DNA of 64,000 nucleotides from Rhizosaccharibacter radicis (lineage in GTDB: Bacteria; Pseudomonadota; Alphaproteobacteria; Acetobacterales; Acetobacteraceae): assembly GCA_024508355.1 (NCBI GenBank), contig JAMZEJ010000009.1:62001-126000 (forward strand). The letters are read 5' to 3'. Positions 1-8,121 of the stretch are shown here, in pieces. Each line of letters begins with the position of its first letter. Position 1 is the stretch's first letter. The notes under the pieces are model-generated. The model ran no database searches. It was not told the DNA's origin and saw only the letters and a program-made list of their open reading frames with translations. The position numbers and the translations under genes are program-made.

Positions 1-544
1 GACCCGCCCGCCGCCGGCGAGGCCGCCTCCGACGAATACGTGTCCGACCCCAACAAGCCGGTGCCGTATCGCCCGCGCCCGATCCGCCCCACCTACAGCA
101 AGGGCTCCACCTGGCGGCAATGGCTGGTGGACGACCAGCGCTTCGCATCCGATCGCACCGACGTGCTCACCTACCAGACCGGGCCGCTCGATCATCCCGT
201 CGCCATCGCCGGCGCCCCCGTCGCCGACCTCGTCGCCAGCACCACCGGCACCGACGCCGATTTCGTGGTCAAGCTGATCGACGTCTATCCGGACGAATAC
301 CCGCCCGAGCCCGCCATGGGCGGCTACCAGCTTCCCATCGCCATGGACATCCTCCGCGGCCGCTACCGCGAGGGCTTCGAGACCGCGAAACCCATCACCC
401 CCAACACCCCCCTGCACTACCGCTTCACGCTGCCCAACGTGGACCACGTGTTCCTGCCCGGGCACCGGATCATGGTGCAGGTGCAGTCGAGCTGGTTCCC
501 GCTCTACGACCGGAACCCGCAGCGGTTCGTGGAGAATGTTTTTG
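1..544 (+). pseudogene. CocE/NonD-family hydrolase, C-terminal fragment cut off by the RT island
   Basis: The reading frame is open at the left edge and encodes the C-terminal jelly-roll domain of the CocE/NonD (X-Pro dipeptidyl-peptidase-like, glutaryl-7-ACA acylase-like) hydrolases. Typical stretches are GHRIMVQVQSSWFPLYDRNP and the following RFV. In intact relatives this motif is followed by roughly 30-40 more residues ending in a conserved tail. Here homology appears to stop after RFVEN (about position 535-544), where base composition falls sharply to AT-rich. The frame then runs 37 codons into unrelated sequence and stops at 654. I read this as a gene truncated by arrival of the low-GC island; the missing tail is not found downstream. 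The catalytic domain lies outside the window, so I cannot say whether the truncated enzyme still folds. The family assignment is from recognition of the domain, not a search. Confidence 0.7.
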
Positions 545-679
545 ATCCCCCCGCCAAACCCCTTGCAATATCTGAAAACTATATCTTCCATACCGCAGGA
601 TCTAATAGCGTCATATACATGCCCATATTCGGCAACTTCGAAATGGCCCAATAGCGAATTGAATGAAGGGAAGCGATCA
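545..679 (+). promoter_or_regulatory. AT-rich leader of the reverse transcriptase gene
   Basis: This 135-base stretch precedes the preferred TTG start of the reverse transcriptase and should hold its promoter or a non-coding RNA. Several TATA-like hexamers occur (for example TATATC and TAATAG), but no clean -35/-10 pair stands out. A GAAGGG ribosome-binding site sits at 665-670. CCCAAT at 647-652 can pair with ATTGGG at 679-684, which would place the ribosome-binding site in the loop and the start codon in the stem. Some defence-associated reverse transcriptases use a structured RNA encoded next to the gene; whether one is here cannot be decided by eye. Confidence 0.35.
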
Positions 680-2380
680 TTGGGAGCTTTGGAAGACAAA
701 ATCCTGACCCGCCTTCTTCGCAATGGCTACCTGCCAGAAGTGCTGCCACCTGTATTTAGCAGTATAGCGTATGCAGACTTCGCATTATCCTATTTTAACG
801 CTGATAAAAAATCTATCTCGAAGCGGTCGTCAAAGACGAATATTTGTGACTATAGCGCTACCAAGCGTGCGAATCAGCGTCGGATTTTCGGCACACCAAA
901 TCCTGAAGGGTTTTTCAAGACAGCTCTATTTATAGCAGAAAACTGGATTGCTATAAGAGATAGGATCAACGATTCAAAATATACACTCTCATCTCCAAAT
1001 ATATCGGATAGAGATAGAGCTATCGAAATTACTAGCCATAAAACACTTGCGCTAGCTTTATATAAGGAGATGTCTCCGTTTAGATATATTGTGAAGACGG
1101 ACATATCGAGATTCTATCCATCTATCTATACCCATTCTATTCCCTGGAGTATGCACTCGAAACGTGATGCAAAGCTGGACACACATCCTAAGTCTACCAA
1201 CATTCGCTTTAATCAATTGGACAGTATTATTAGGGATTGTCAGGATGGTCAGTCTGTAGGACTACCGGTAGGACCTGATACCTCTAGGATAATTGCCGAA
1301 ATCGTAGCGGCAGGCGTTGATAACACTTTTAAGAATTCCGTGAAGAACGAAAGCGTTGTTATGGTTCGCCATGTTGATGATGTTTGGATAGGAGCAAATA
1401 CTATCGATCAGGCGGAAAGATATCTTTACAACTATCGAGAGTCTCTAAGATATTTTGAGCTGGATATAAACGAGTTAAAGACAAATATCTGTGAGTCTTC
1501 AATATCTTTTGAAAACTTCTGGCCTTTAAGTGTCAAGAAATCAATAGGAAAGGAATTTAATCTTCTCCCAGACGAGGATAAATTGGGAATAATTGGTGAG
1601 ATCTTCCAGTTAGCGCATGACAACAATGATGATGGTATTATAAAATATGCGATTAGGCGATTTGATCGCGAACATCTTTGGGAAAAGCACTGGGTCATAC
1701 TCGAAAGTTTTCTTATAAGAGCGGTAGTGAAATTTCCACACTCTATTGATTATGTCGCCAGAGTGCTTGCTTGGAAGCATCGTAGAGATAAATCCTATCG
1801 TGACCCTCAGTTCGGCAATCGGCCGAAATTAGACGTTTCGCGCTGGAAGAGCATTCTGACCAGCGCTTTAATCCGCAATACTCAAATGGGAAATGACTCT
1901 GAAGTCTGCTGGTTGATTTGGCTACATAAGAATCTGGGGATAAATTTCAAGTCTGACGTTGTTAATCTAATGATAGATAGGTGCGGTAGCTTCCCAATAG
2001 TACTAGCGTTTCATGTCAATCCGCGCCTAATCAGACCCCAAAACCGCAAACAACGACTATTGAGAAAAATCGGAGACAACCCCCTTACCGGCAAACATTG
2101 GCTTCTGGCCTACGAAAGTATTGCTAATAGATGGATCCCAAAATCCGCTTTGGGAGGAAGCGATAAGGTTCCTCTGCTAATGGCTATGGCCACCGCGGAG
2201 ATTTCTTTTGTCGATTTGTCGATAAGTGTAAAGTCTCCGTCCAAGGAAGACGATGACTACGCCATCGAAGATACGACAGGACGATACGACGAAGACGAAG
2301 ACGAAGACGAAGACGAAGACGAAGACGAAGACGTCGACAGGTTCCGTCAACCAGAAGATGGTTTATATGATCTATTTTAG
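680..2380 (+). CDS. Reverse transcriptase, unclassified (defence-type candidate)
   Basis: With a TTG start at 680 the protein has 566 residues. The TTG is chosen because GAAGGG lies 9 bases upstream; an ATG at 536 would fuse host sequence to the N-terminus. Polymerase motifs are visible: motif A with VKTDISRFYPSIY near residue 139-149, motif B as GLPVGPDTS near 194-202, and motif C as HVDD near 231-234, with both catalytic aspartates. About 300 residues of unrecognised, probably helical sequence follow, ending in an acidic (Asp-Glu) tract. There is no maturase X domain, HNH or endonuclease domain, and no intron RNA domain V was seen, so a group II intron enzyme is unlikely. The canonical retron pattern is also missing. 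A stand-alone reverse transcriptase with a long C-terminal extension resembles the Abi/DRT antiphage families, but I cannot assign a subgroup. Composition indicates recent transfer. Confidence 0.85.
   Translation: MGALEDKILTRLLRNGYLPEVLPPVFSSIAYADFALSYFNADKKSISKRSSKTNICDYSATKRANQRRIFGTPNPEGFFKTALFIAENWIAIRDRINDSKYTLSSPNISDRDRAIEITSHKTLALALYKEMSPFRYIVKTDISRFYPSIYTHSIPWSMHSKRDAKLDTHPKSTNIRFNQLDSIIRDCQDGQSVGLPVGPDTSRIIAEIVAAGVDNTFKNSVKNESVVMVRHVDDVWIGANTIDQAERYLYNYRESLRYFELDINELKTNICESSISFENFWPLSVKKSIGKEFNLLPDEDKLGIIGEIFQLAHDNNDDGIIKYAIRRFDREHLWEKHWVILESFLIRAVVKFPHSIDYVARVLAWKHRRDKSYRDPQFGNRPKLDVSRWKSILTSALIRNTQMGNDSEVCWLIWLHKNLGINFKSDVVNLMIDRCGSFPIVLAFHVNPRLIRPQNRKQRLLRKIGDNPLTGKHWLLAYESIANRWIPKSALGGSDKVPLLMAMATAEISFVDLSISVKSPSKEDDDYAIEDTTGRYDEDEDEDEDEDEDEDVDRFRQPEDGLYDLF
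2288..2332 (+). repeat. GACGAA hexanucleotide microsatellite (7.5 copies)
   Basis: Perfect tandem GACGAA repeats inside the 3' end of the reverse transcriptase gene encode an alternating Asp-Glu run (eight Asp, seven Glu). The unit is a multiple of three, so copy-number change would lengthen or shorten the acidic tail without shifting the frame. Confidence 0.95.
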
Positions 2381-2431
2381 CCTATCATCTGCTTGCAAAG
2401 CATATCCGGGCATCCTGCCCTCAACTCAACC

Positions 2432-3304
2432 TCAATCCCCAAACACCACCGTCCGCACCCCATCCAGCAAAATCCGGTCCTCGCAGAACATCCGCACCGC
2501 CTGCGCCAGCACGCGGCGCTCGATATCCCGCCCCTTGCGGATCAGGTCGGCGGGGCTGTCCGCGTGGCTGATGCGCTCCACGTCCTGTTCGATGATCGGC
2601 CCCTCGTCGAGATCGGCGGTGACGAAATGCGCGGTGGCACCGATCAGCTTCACGCCGCGCGCGTGCGCCTGGTGGTAGGGGCGCGCGCCCTTGAAGCCGG
2701 GCAGGAAGGAATGGTGGATGTTGATGCAGCGCCCGGCGAGTTTTGCCGACAGATCGTCCGACAGCACCTGCATGTAGCGCGCCAGCACCGCGAACTCGGC
2801 GCCGCTGTCCTGGAACAGCCGCCACACGGCGGCTTCCTGTTCGGCGCGATTGTCGGCGCCGACGGGCAGGTGGTGGAACGGTACCGAGCCGAAATCCAGC
2901 GCCGGGTAGCTGCCGCGCGGATGGTTGGACACCACCCCGACCGGCTCGATGCGCAGCTCGCCTGTGCGCCAGCGATACAGCAGGTCGGCCAGGCAATGAT
3001 CGAAGCGCGAGGCCAGCAGCAGCACCCGGCGGGGCGTGCCGCGCGCGGACAGGCGCCACCTCATGCCGAACTCGGCGCCGAGCGTGCCGAGCGCCGCGCG
3101 CACCGCCGCCTCGCCGTCCGGCGGCAGGGTCGCCACCACGCGCATGAAGAAGCGCCCGGTATCCTCGTCGCCGAACTGCTGCGCGCCGCGGATGTCGCCG
3201 CCGGCTTCCGCGAGCGCGCGCGACACCCCGGCGACGATGCCAGGGCGGTCGGCGCAGGCCAGGGTGAGCACGAAGCCGGCGGCGGGCGGGGGATGATCGG
3301 TCAT
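2432..3304 (-). CDS. purU: Formyltetrahydrofolate deformylase
   Basis: The 290-residue protein hydrolyses 10-formyl-tetrahydrofolate to formate and tetrahydrofolate in the cytoplasm, balancing one-carbon pools and feeding formate to purine synthesis. It has the two-domain PurU layout. An N-terminal ACT domain covers residues about 10-85 ([20 protein letters not shown]). A C-terminal formyltransferase-fold hydrolase domain follows, with [26 protein letters not shown] and the catalytic Asn-His-Asp set in these motifs. Length matches the family (about 280-290). It ends 51 bases from the convergent reverse transcriptase gene, so the island stops just short of it and the gene appears intact. Confidence 0.93.
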   Translation of the reverse strand: MTDHPPPAAGFVLTLACADRPGIVAGVSRALAEAGGDIRGAQQFGDEDTGRFFMRVVATLPPDGEAAVRAALGTLGAEFGMRWRLSARGTPRRVLLLASRFDHCLADLLYRWRTGELRIEPVGVVSNHPRGSYPALDFGSVPFHHLPVGADNRAEQEAAVWRLFQDSGAEFAVLARYMQVLSDDLSAKLAGRCINIHHSFLPGFKGARPYHQAHARGVKLIGATAHFVTADLDEGPIIEQDVERISHADSPADLIRKGRDIERRVLAQAVRMFCEDRILLDGVRTVVFGD

Positions 3305-3606
3305 GGCGGCGCGATCATGCGGGGCGCGGGGGCTGCGGGCCAGGGGCTGCCGTCGAAACGCCCGGACCGGCAGCGTCGCGGGCGGGACGGTCGCGGTGGC
3401 AGCGGCGGGACCGGCGGCGGCGGAAACCGGATCGGTGTCATCAGGATGCGCGGCGGACGCCCGGACAGCGCCCCCGCGGGATGCTCCGGGCGGGGTCGCG
3501 GCGTCATGAACCGGAGGGCGGCCTCGCGCGGTCAGGACGCGGGCGAGCGCGGCCGATCGCCGGGGCGGGCGGGATGGCCAGGGCCGGGTGTGGGCACGTT
3601 CCCTGG
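3305..3606. other. Gap without a recognisable gene
   Basis: The interval lies between the start of purU and the end of cysK, both on the minus strand, so it should contain the purU promoter. It is GC-rich and low in complexity. The short frames present encode only Arg/Pro/Ala-rich strings with no family resemblance. No RNA gene or repeat was recognised. Confidence 0.5.
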
Positions 3607-3639
3607 GCCTCGCGACCGCCCGCGCGGCGGTCGCGAGGC
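3607..3639 (-). terminator. Hairpin terminator of cysK
   Basis: A perfect 14-base-pair stem (3607-3620 with 3626-3639) closes a 5-base CGCGC loop, 10 bases past the cysK stop codon. It lacks a clear T-tract on the minus strand, as is common in high-GC genomes, so termination strength is uncertain. Confidence 0.7.
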
Positions 3640-3649
3640 GGGTCGCGCG

Positions 3650-4564
3650 TCAGGTCGGCAGGAAGTCCGGCACGCTCAGATAGCGCTCGCCGGTGTCGTA
3701 GTTGAAGCCGAGCACGCGGGCGCCGGCGGGCAGCTCGGGCAGCTTCTGCGCGATGGCGGCCAGGGTGGCGCCGGAGGAGATGCCGACCAGCAGCCCTTCG
3801 CGGGCGGCGGACCGGCGGGCCCATTCCTTGGCGTCGTCGGCGTCCACCTGGATCACCCCGTCGAGCAGGTCGGTATGGAGGTTCCCCGGCACGAAGCCGG
3901 CGCCGATGCCCTGGATCGGGTGCGGGCCGGGCTTGCCGCCGGAGATCACGGGCGACAGGGTCGGCTCCACCGCGAACGCCTTCAGCTCCGGCCAGCGCTT
4001 CTTGAGCACGGCGGCGCAGCCCGACAGGTGGCCGCCGGTGCCGACGCCGGTGATGATCGCGTCGAGTCCCTCGGGGAAGTCGGCCAAGATCTCCTCGGCC
4101 GTGGTGCGGACATGGACGTCGTAGTTGGCAGGGTTCTCGAACTGCTGCGGGATCCAGCTGTCGGGCGTCTCGGCCGCGATCTCCTTGGCGCGGGCGATGG
4201 CGCCGCTCATGCCCTTCTCGCGCGGGGTGAGGTCGAAGGTGGCGCCGTAGGCCTGCATCAGCCGGCGGCGCTCGATCGACATGGATTCCGGCATCACCAG
4301 GATCAGCTTGTAGCCCTTCACCGCCGCCACCAGCGCCAGCCCGACGCCGGTGTTGCCGGAAGTGGGCTCGATGATGGTGCTGCCGGGCTTGAGCGTGCCG
4401 TCGCGCTCGGCCGCTTCCACCATGGCGAGCGCGATGCGGTCCTTCACCGAGCCGCCGGGATTGCCGCGCTCGGACTTGATCCAGACCTCGGCGTCGGGAA
4501 ACAGCCGGGACACCCGGATGTGCGGCGTGGCGCCGATGGTCTCGAGAACGCTGCTGGCCTTCAT
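3650..4564 (-). CDS. cysK: Cysteine synthase A (O-acetylserine sulfhydrylase)
   Basis: The 304-residue PLP enzyme condenses O-acetylserine with sulfide to make cysteine in the cytoplasm. The PLP lysine lies in [11 protein letters not shown] near residue 41. The Asn loop is [10 protein letters not shown], the phosphate-binding loop is [10 protein letters not shown], and the C-terminal PLP-ring motif is SSGAT. Length matches CysK (about 300-310). The start is supported by GGGAG 8 bases upstream. It stands alone with its own hairpin terminator. CysM or cystathionine beta-synthase-like relatives are possible, but the CysK-type motifs and lack of an extra domain favour CysK. Confidence 0.93.
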   Translation of the reverse strand: MKASSVLETIGATPHIRVSRLFPDAEVWIKSERGNPGGSVKDRIALAMVEAAERDGTLKPGSTIIEPTSGNTGVGLALVAAVKGYKLILVMPESMSIERRRLMQAYGATFDLTPREKGMSGAIARAKEIAAETPDSWIPQQFENPANYDVHVRTTAEEILADFPEGLDAIITGVGTGGHLSGCAAVLKKRWPELKAFAVEPTLSPVISGGKPGPHPIQGIGAGFVPGNLHTDLLDGVIQVDADDAKEWARRSAAREGLLVGISSGATLAAIAQKLPELPAGARVLGFNYDTGERYLSVPDFLPT

Positions 4565-4982
4565 CGCGGGAACTCCCGTGTTGTTTCTGTAATGAACGAT
4601 GCGCGGGCGCAGAATGGTCCGGACCGCTGCCGCCCGCTAGGGGGGTGGCGCCGGGAGCCGGGCGGCGCCGGATGGTCGGTTCCGGTGATTGTCCGGCCGG
4701 AGCCATCGCCGTTCCACGCCTCTGCCGCACGGTCGGCGTCCGGCTAGCCCCGGGCCGCGTCACGCCGCGCGGAGGCTGGACGTGCGGACGCCGGCGATCC
4801 GTGCCTTCCCATCGTGAACGACCACGAGGGCTCCGGGGTTCTTTACGCCCCCGCACCCAAGCGCAGAGCAGGTCGCGACCGCTCGCCGATGCCGGCCGGG
4901 CCACGCTGCCGGTCTTCTGGCCGGCCCCACCTCGGCGATCCCCCGCCGCCCCGGGCGCCGGCGGCGATCGGCTACCGCGCGC
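4565..4982. other. Gap without a recognisable gene
   Basis: The stretch holds the cysK upstream region and the downstream side of the SH3 lipoprotein gene. A minus-strand frame continues to 4760 and reads a short Cys-Gly and Val-rich segment (LGCGGVKNPGALVVV), but it has no supported start of its own and I assign no gene. No hairpin, repeat or RNA gene stood out. Confidence 0.4.
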
Positions 4983-5879
4983 CTATTGCCGGACCATGCT
5001 CTCGTGCACCCAGCCCCAGGGGGCGGTGTCGCCCACCTCCAGCCAGCCGCCTCCGGCCCGGGCGAACACGCGCAGGCTGGTGTTCGCCGGCACCACCCGG
5101 ACGGACGCGCCGTGCGGGGCGGCATGGATGTTGGCGTTCTGCCGGGTCACCACGACGCCGGACGCCGCGGTTTGTCCGCTGACGGCCCCGGCCGCGCTGT
5201 CGGCGGAGGCGGACACCCCCGCCGGTGAGGGTGCCGCGGCACCGCTTGCGTTCGGGACGGACGCGGAAGCCGCCGGGGGAGCCGCGCCCAGAACCGATAC
5301 CGGCGCCGCCGCGGCGCCGTTCGCCGCCAGCGCCCTGCCGCCCGGGGGCGCGGTGCCGCCGCCCGGCAGGCTCGACCCCACCGCGTTCGGCCCGGGCGGC
5401 AGCGCCATCACGCTGTGCACCGGCCCCTGGCCCGGGCCGCCGTTCTCGTAACAGAAGCGGATCATCGCCAGATACACCCGGCTGGCCCCGTCCGTGTCGG
5501 TGCCGACATAGCGGTCCACGGTGAAGCCGCCCGCGGCGTGCACGTCCTCGGTCAGCACGCTCACGAACGGAACGAACAGGCTCGGCGAGCCGGGAAACGG
5601 GTTCACCTGTCCGCACACCGCGGTGCGCCCGTCCATGGCCTGGCCGAATGAGGACACGCCCCGCACGGCGAACGCGCCGCCCGTGCCGGGAAACGCCGCG
5701 CGCAGATCGCGCTCGGCGGCCGAAACGGCGCCGGACGCCGCCTCGTGGGTCGCTCCCCCGGCCTTCGGCCCGGCGTGCCGCTGCTTGCAGCCGGCGACCG
5801 ACAGAGCCGCGCACAGGACAGAGGCCAGGGCGGGGAGCGTCCGGGATGAGCGTCGCGGCGGGGAGCAGGATGCGTTCAT
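4983..5879 (-). CDS. SH3-domain lipoprotein
   Basis: The protein has 298 residues from the ATG at 5879, chosen because it directly precedes a lipoprotein signal (basic start, hydrophobic core, lipobox LSVAGC). It should be lipid-anchored in the periplasm. After a globular N-terminal half of unknown family comes a long Ala/Ser/Pro/Gly-rich linker. The C-terminus is a bacterial SH3 domain of about 65 residues (ANIHAAPHGASVRVVPANTS, then WLEVGDTAPWGWVHESMV). Such domains often bind cell-wall peptides, but the ligand here is unknown. Upstream in-frame ATGs at 5951 and 5921 would add a non-signal-like extension. Confidence 0.75.
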   Translation of the reverse strand: MNASCSPPRRSSRTLPALASVLCAALSVAGCKQRHAGPKAGGATHEAASGAVSAAERDLRAAFPGTGGAFAVRGVSSFGQAMDGRTAVCGQVNPFPGSPSLFVPFVSVLTEDVHAAGGFTVDRYVGTDTDGASRVYLAMIRFCYENGGPGQGPVHSVMALPPGPNAVGSSLPGGGTAPPGGRALAANGAAAAPVSVLGAAPPAASASVPNASGAAAPSPAGVSASADSAAGAVSGQTAASGVVVTRQNANIHAAPHGASVRVVPANTSLRVFARAGGGWLEVGDTAPWGWVHESMVRQ

Positions 5880-5990
5880 GCCGTTGCGAACGCGCGACGA
5901 GCCGCCGGGTCGCTCCACCATCGCGCACCCGTCGCGCGACATGAACCGCACGGGTGCGCTGGCGCGCGGAAAGGCGGCCGCGACCGGACC

Positions 5991-7628
5991 TCAGGTGACG
6001 CCCGTCGGACCCTCCAGCACCTGCCGCACCTTCCGGCCGAGCTCGATCCGGGTGTACGGCTTGCTGATGGTCTCGAACTCGCTGCCGCCGGCATCCACGC
6101 GCTCGATGGACGCCTCGGCGTAGCCGGTGGTCAGCAGCACCTTGAGCCGGGGCCGCCGCCGGCGCGCTTCGCGGGCCAGCACCACCCCGTTCATGCCGCC
6201 CGGCATAATCAGGTCGGTGAACAGCAGATCCACCGGTTGTCCGTCGTCGATCATGGTCAGCGCGTCGCGGCCGTTGCTCGCGGTCGCCACCGTGTAGCCC
6301 ATCTCCTCGAGAAAGGCCTGGGCGAGCTCGGCCACGTCCGGACGATCCTCCACCACGAGCACGTTGCCGGTGCCGTGGCGGTTGGCGTGCCGCTCCACCC
6401 GCTCGGGCGGCTGGCGCACCACGAGGTCGGTGGCCGGGAAGAACAACCGGATGACGGTGCCCTGGCCTTCCTCGGATTCGATGCGCACCGTGCCGCCGCT
6501 CTGCTTGGCAAAGCCGTACACCATGCTCAGGCCGAGCCCGGTGCCCTTGCCTTCCTCCTTGGTGGTGAAGAACGGTTCCAGCACCCGCGTGCGCACCGCG
6601 GCCGGCATCCCGACGCCGGTATCGGCGACCGAGGCGCTGACATAGCGACCGGGCGGCAGCCCCACCACGTCCGACACGGTTTCCGGCGTGACCTCCACGT
6701 TGGCGGTCTCGATCCGCACCCGCCGGTCCGGCCGGCCGACCAGCGCGTCGCGCGCGTTGATCAGCACGTTGAGCACCGCCACCTCGCACTGGCTCGGATC
6801 GATCCGGCAGTTCCACAGGTCGTGGGCCAGCTCCACCGTCAGCTCCACCTCGTCGCCGAGGGTGCGGACCATCATGTCGTTCATGTCGGTGAGCGACGCG
6901 TTGAGGTTGAGGATGCGCCCTTCCAGCCGCTGCTTGCGCGAGAAGGCCAGCAGCTGCTGGGTCAGCATCGCGGCGCGCTGTGCCGCCGCCTGGGTGTTCT
7001 GCGCCCTGCGCAGCAACACCGCCGTGTCCAACGCGCTGTCGCCCAGGCCGCCGATCAGCAGCTCCAGATAGCCGAGCATCACCTGCAGGAGGTTGTTGAA
7101 ATCGTGCGCGATGCCGCCCGTGAGCTGGCCCAGCGCTTCCATCTTCTGCGCCTGGCGCAGCCCTTCCTCCGCGTCGCGCCGGCGGCTGACATCGAGCTGC
7201 GAGCCGAAGAAATAGACGAGGTTGCCCTGCTTGTCGTGGACGGGCGAGATGTAGAGGGCGTTCCAGAAGGTCGAACCGTCCTTGCGGTAGTTCAGCACCT
7301 CCGTCGCGACCTCGCGCTCCTCCAGGATCGCGTCGCGGATCTCGGCCACCACCTCGCGATCCGTGTCCGGTCCCTGCAGGAAGCGGCAGTTGGTGCCGAT
7401 CAGCTCGTCCGGCCGGTAGCCGGTCATCGCCAGGAAGGCGTTGTTGGCGAACACGATCGGATTGTCGGGCTGGCGGGGATCGGTGACGATCATCGGCATC
7501 CGCGTGGTCTCGACCGCCGCGAAGAAGATGTCGGCCTGGCCGCCGTCGAACTGGGTCGCGCCCGCGTCCACCCTCACCTGGCGCTCGAAGCCCGGCAGCC
7601 CCTCCGGTGAACGGCCATGTTGCGTCAT
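5991..7628 (-). CDS. LOV-domain hybrid histidine kinase (blue-light photoreceptor)
   Basis: The 545-residue protein is a likely soluble blue-light sensor kinase. A LOV/PAS domain spans residues about 35-150. It contains the flavin-adduct motif GTNCRFLQ (Cys81), the flavin-contact positions in [12 protein letters not shown] (Asn113, Asn123) and Gln144 in FFGSQLDVS, so photochemistry should be intact. It is followed by a HisKA-type dimerisation domain (GGIAHDFNN, His175), an HATPase domain ([24 protein letters not shown]) and a C-terminal receiver domain with phospho-acceptor Asp in [10 protein letters not shown]. The ATG at 7628 has GGAG 9 bases upstream; an in-frame start at 7811 lacks support. 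No transmembrane segment is seen. It is divergent from aarC, and the target regulator is not in the window. Confidence 0.9.
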   Translation of the reverse strand: MTQHGRSPEGLPGFERQVRVDAGATQFDGGQADIFFAAVETTRMPMIVTDPRQPDNPIVFANNAFLAMTGYRPDELIGTNCRFLQGPDTDREVVAEIRDAILEEREVATEVLNYRKDGSTFWNALYISPVHDKQGNLVYFFGSQLDVSRRRDAEEGLRQAQKMEALGQLTGGIAHDFNNLLQVMLGYLELLIGGLGDSALDTAVLLRRAQNTQAAAQRAAMLTQQLLAFSRKQRLEGRILNLNASLTDMNDMMVRTLGDEVELTVELAHDLWNCRIDPSQCEVAVLNVLINARDALVGRPDRRVRIETANVEVTPETVSDVVGLPPGRYVSASVADTGVGMPAAVRTRVLEPFFTTKEEGKGTGLGLSMVYGFAKQSGGTVRIESEEGQGTVIRLFFPATDLVVRQPPERVERHANRHGTGNVLVVEDRPDVAELAQAFLEEMGYTVATASNGRDALTMIDDGQPVDLLFTDLIMPGGMNGVVLAREARRRRPRLKVLLTTGYAEASIERVDAGGSEFETISKPYTRIELGRKVRQVLEGPTGVT

Positions 7629-8121
7629 CAAGCTTGTCTCCGAACAACCTTTCTCCCCGACCGGACCGGCGGGCGACCGCGACGTTTCGGGCGCGTCGTC
7701 GCCTCCGGGCCACGAGGGACCGGAATGCAGCGCCACGGTTAACGATGCGGTTGAACAACGAAACGCCCGGACAGACCCGATCGATCGACAGGCCGGTTCG
7801 GTCGTTTCCACGTCTTGTTCAGGCTTCCGGGCGCCTTACCCCCGCAGCGCGGTCCGGACATCGGTTCCGTCCCGCACCGGCATCAGCGATTCCAAGGCGG
7901 CGGGGTTCCGCGCCCCGCGCGGCCTCGCGCCGGTCCCGGACCGCCGGCGGCCGCCTTGACGGTCCCCGTCTCGCGCGATGCATTGCGCCATCCGCCCCGC
8001 CTCCGGCAAGCATGGGGACGGACGCCATTCCCTGGAACGCTTTCGGGCACCCGGGGCACGCATCGCCAGCAAGGACGCACGGCCGCGATCGAACGGCCGG
8101 CACCAGACAAGGAACGGAAAC
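7629..8121. other. Divergent promoter region between LOV kinase and aarC
   Basis: About 490 bases separate two divergently transcribed genes. No convincing coding frame is present; the frames reading through are Arg/Pro-rich shadows. It should contain promoters for both genes, but no clear -35/-10 pair, operator or riboswitch was recognised. Confidence 0.45.

Larger units (their letters stand above)
540..2420. other. AT-rich island inserted in high-GC chromosome
   Basis: Between about 540 and 2420 the composition drops far below the roughly 70 percent GC of everything else in the window. Codon use changes to A/T-ending codons such as ATA, TTA and AGA, which its neighbours avoid. The island holds a single large gene, a reverse transcriptase. 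The left border lies inside a CocE-type hydrolase gene and the right border just before the end of purU. I see no integrase, transposase, tRNA fragment, terminal inverted repeat or obvious target-site duplication, so the mode of entry is unknown. Horizontal acquisition is an inference from composition and gene disruption. Confidence 0.75.

Noticed and set aside
680-2380. Reverse transcriptase as part of a group II intron or retron
   Set aside because: No maturase X or endonuclease domain, no visible intron domain V, and the gene interrupts rather than splices from the host gene. Retron hallmarks were not seen.
2393-4747. A long plus-strand frame over purU and cysK
   Set aside because: It is antisense to two recognisable enzymes and has low-complexity Gly/Arg/Ala content.
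4760-5125. A small Cys-containing protein on the minus strand
   Set aside because: Most of its frame is a shadow of the SH3 lipoprotein gene, with no independent start or family match.
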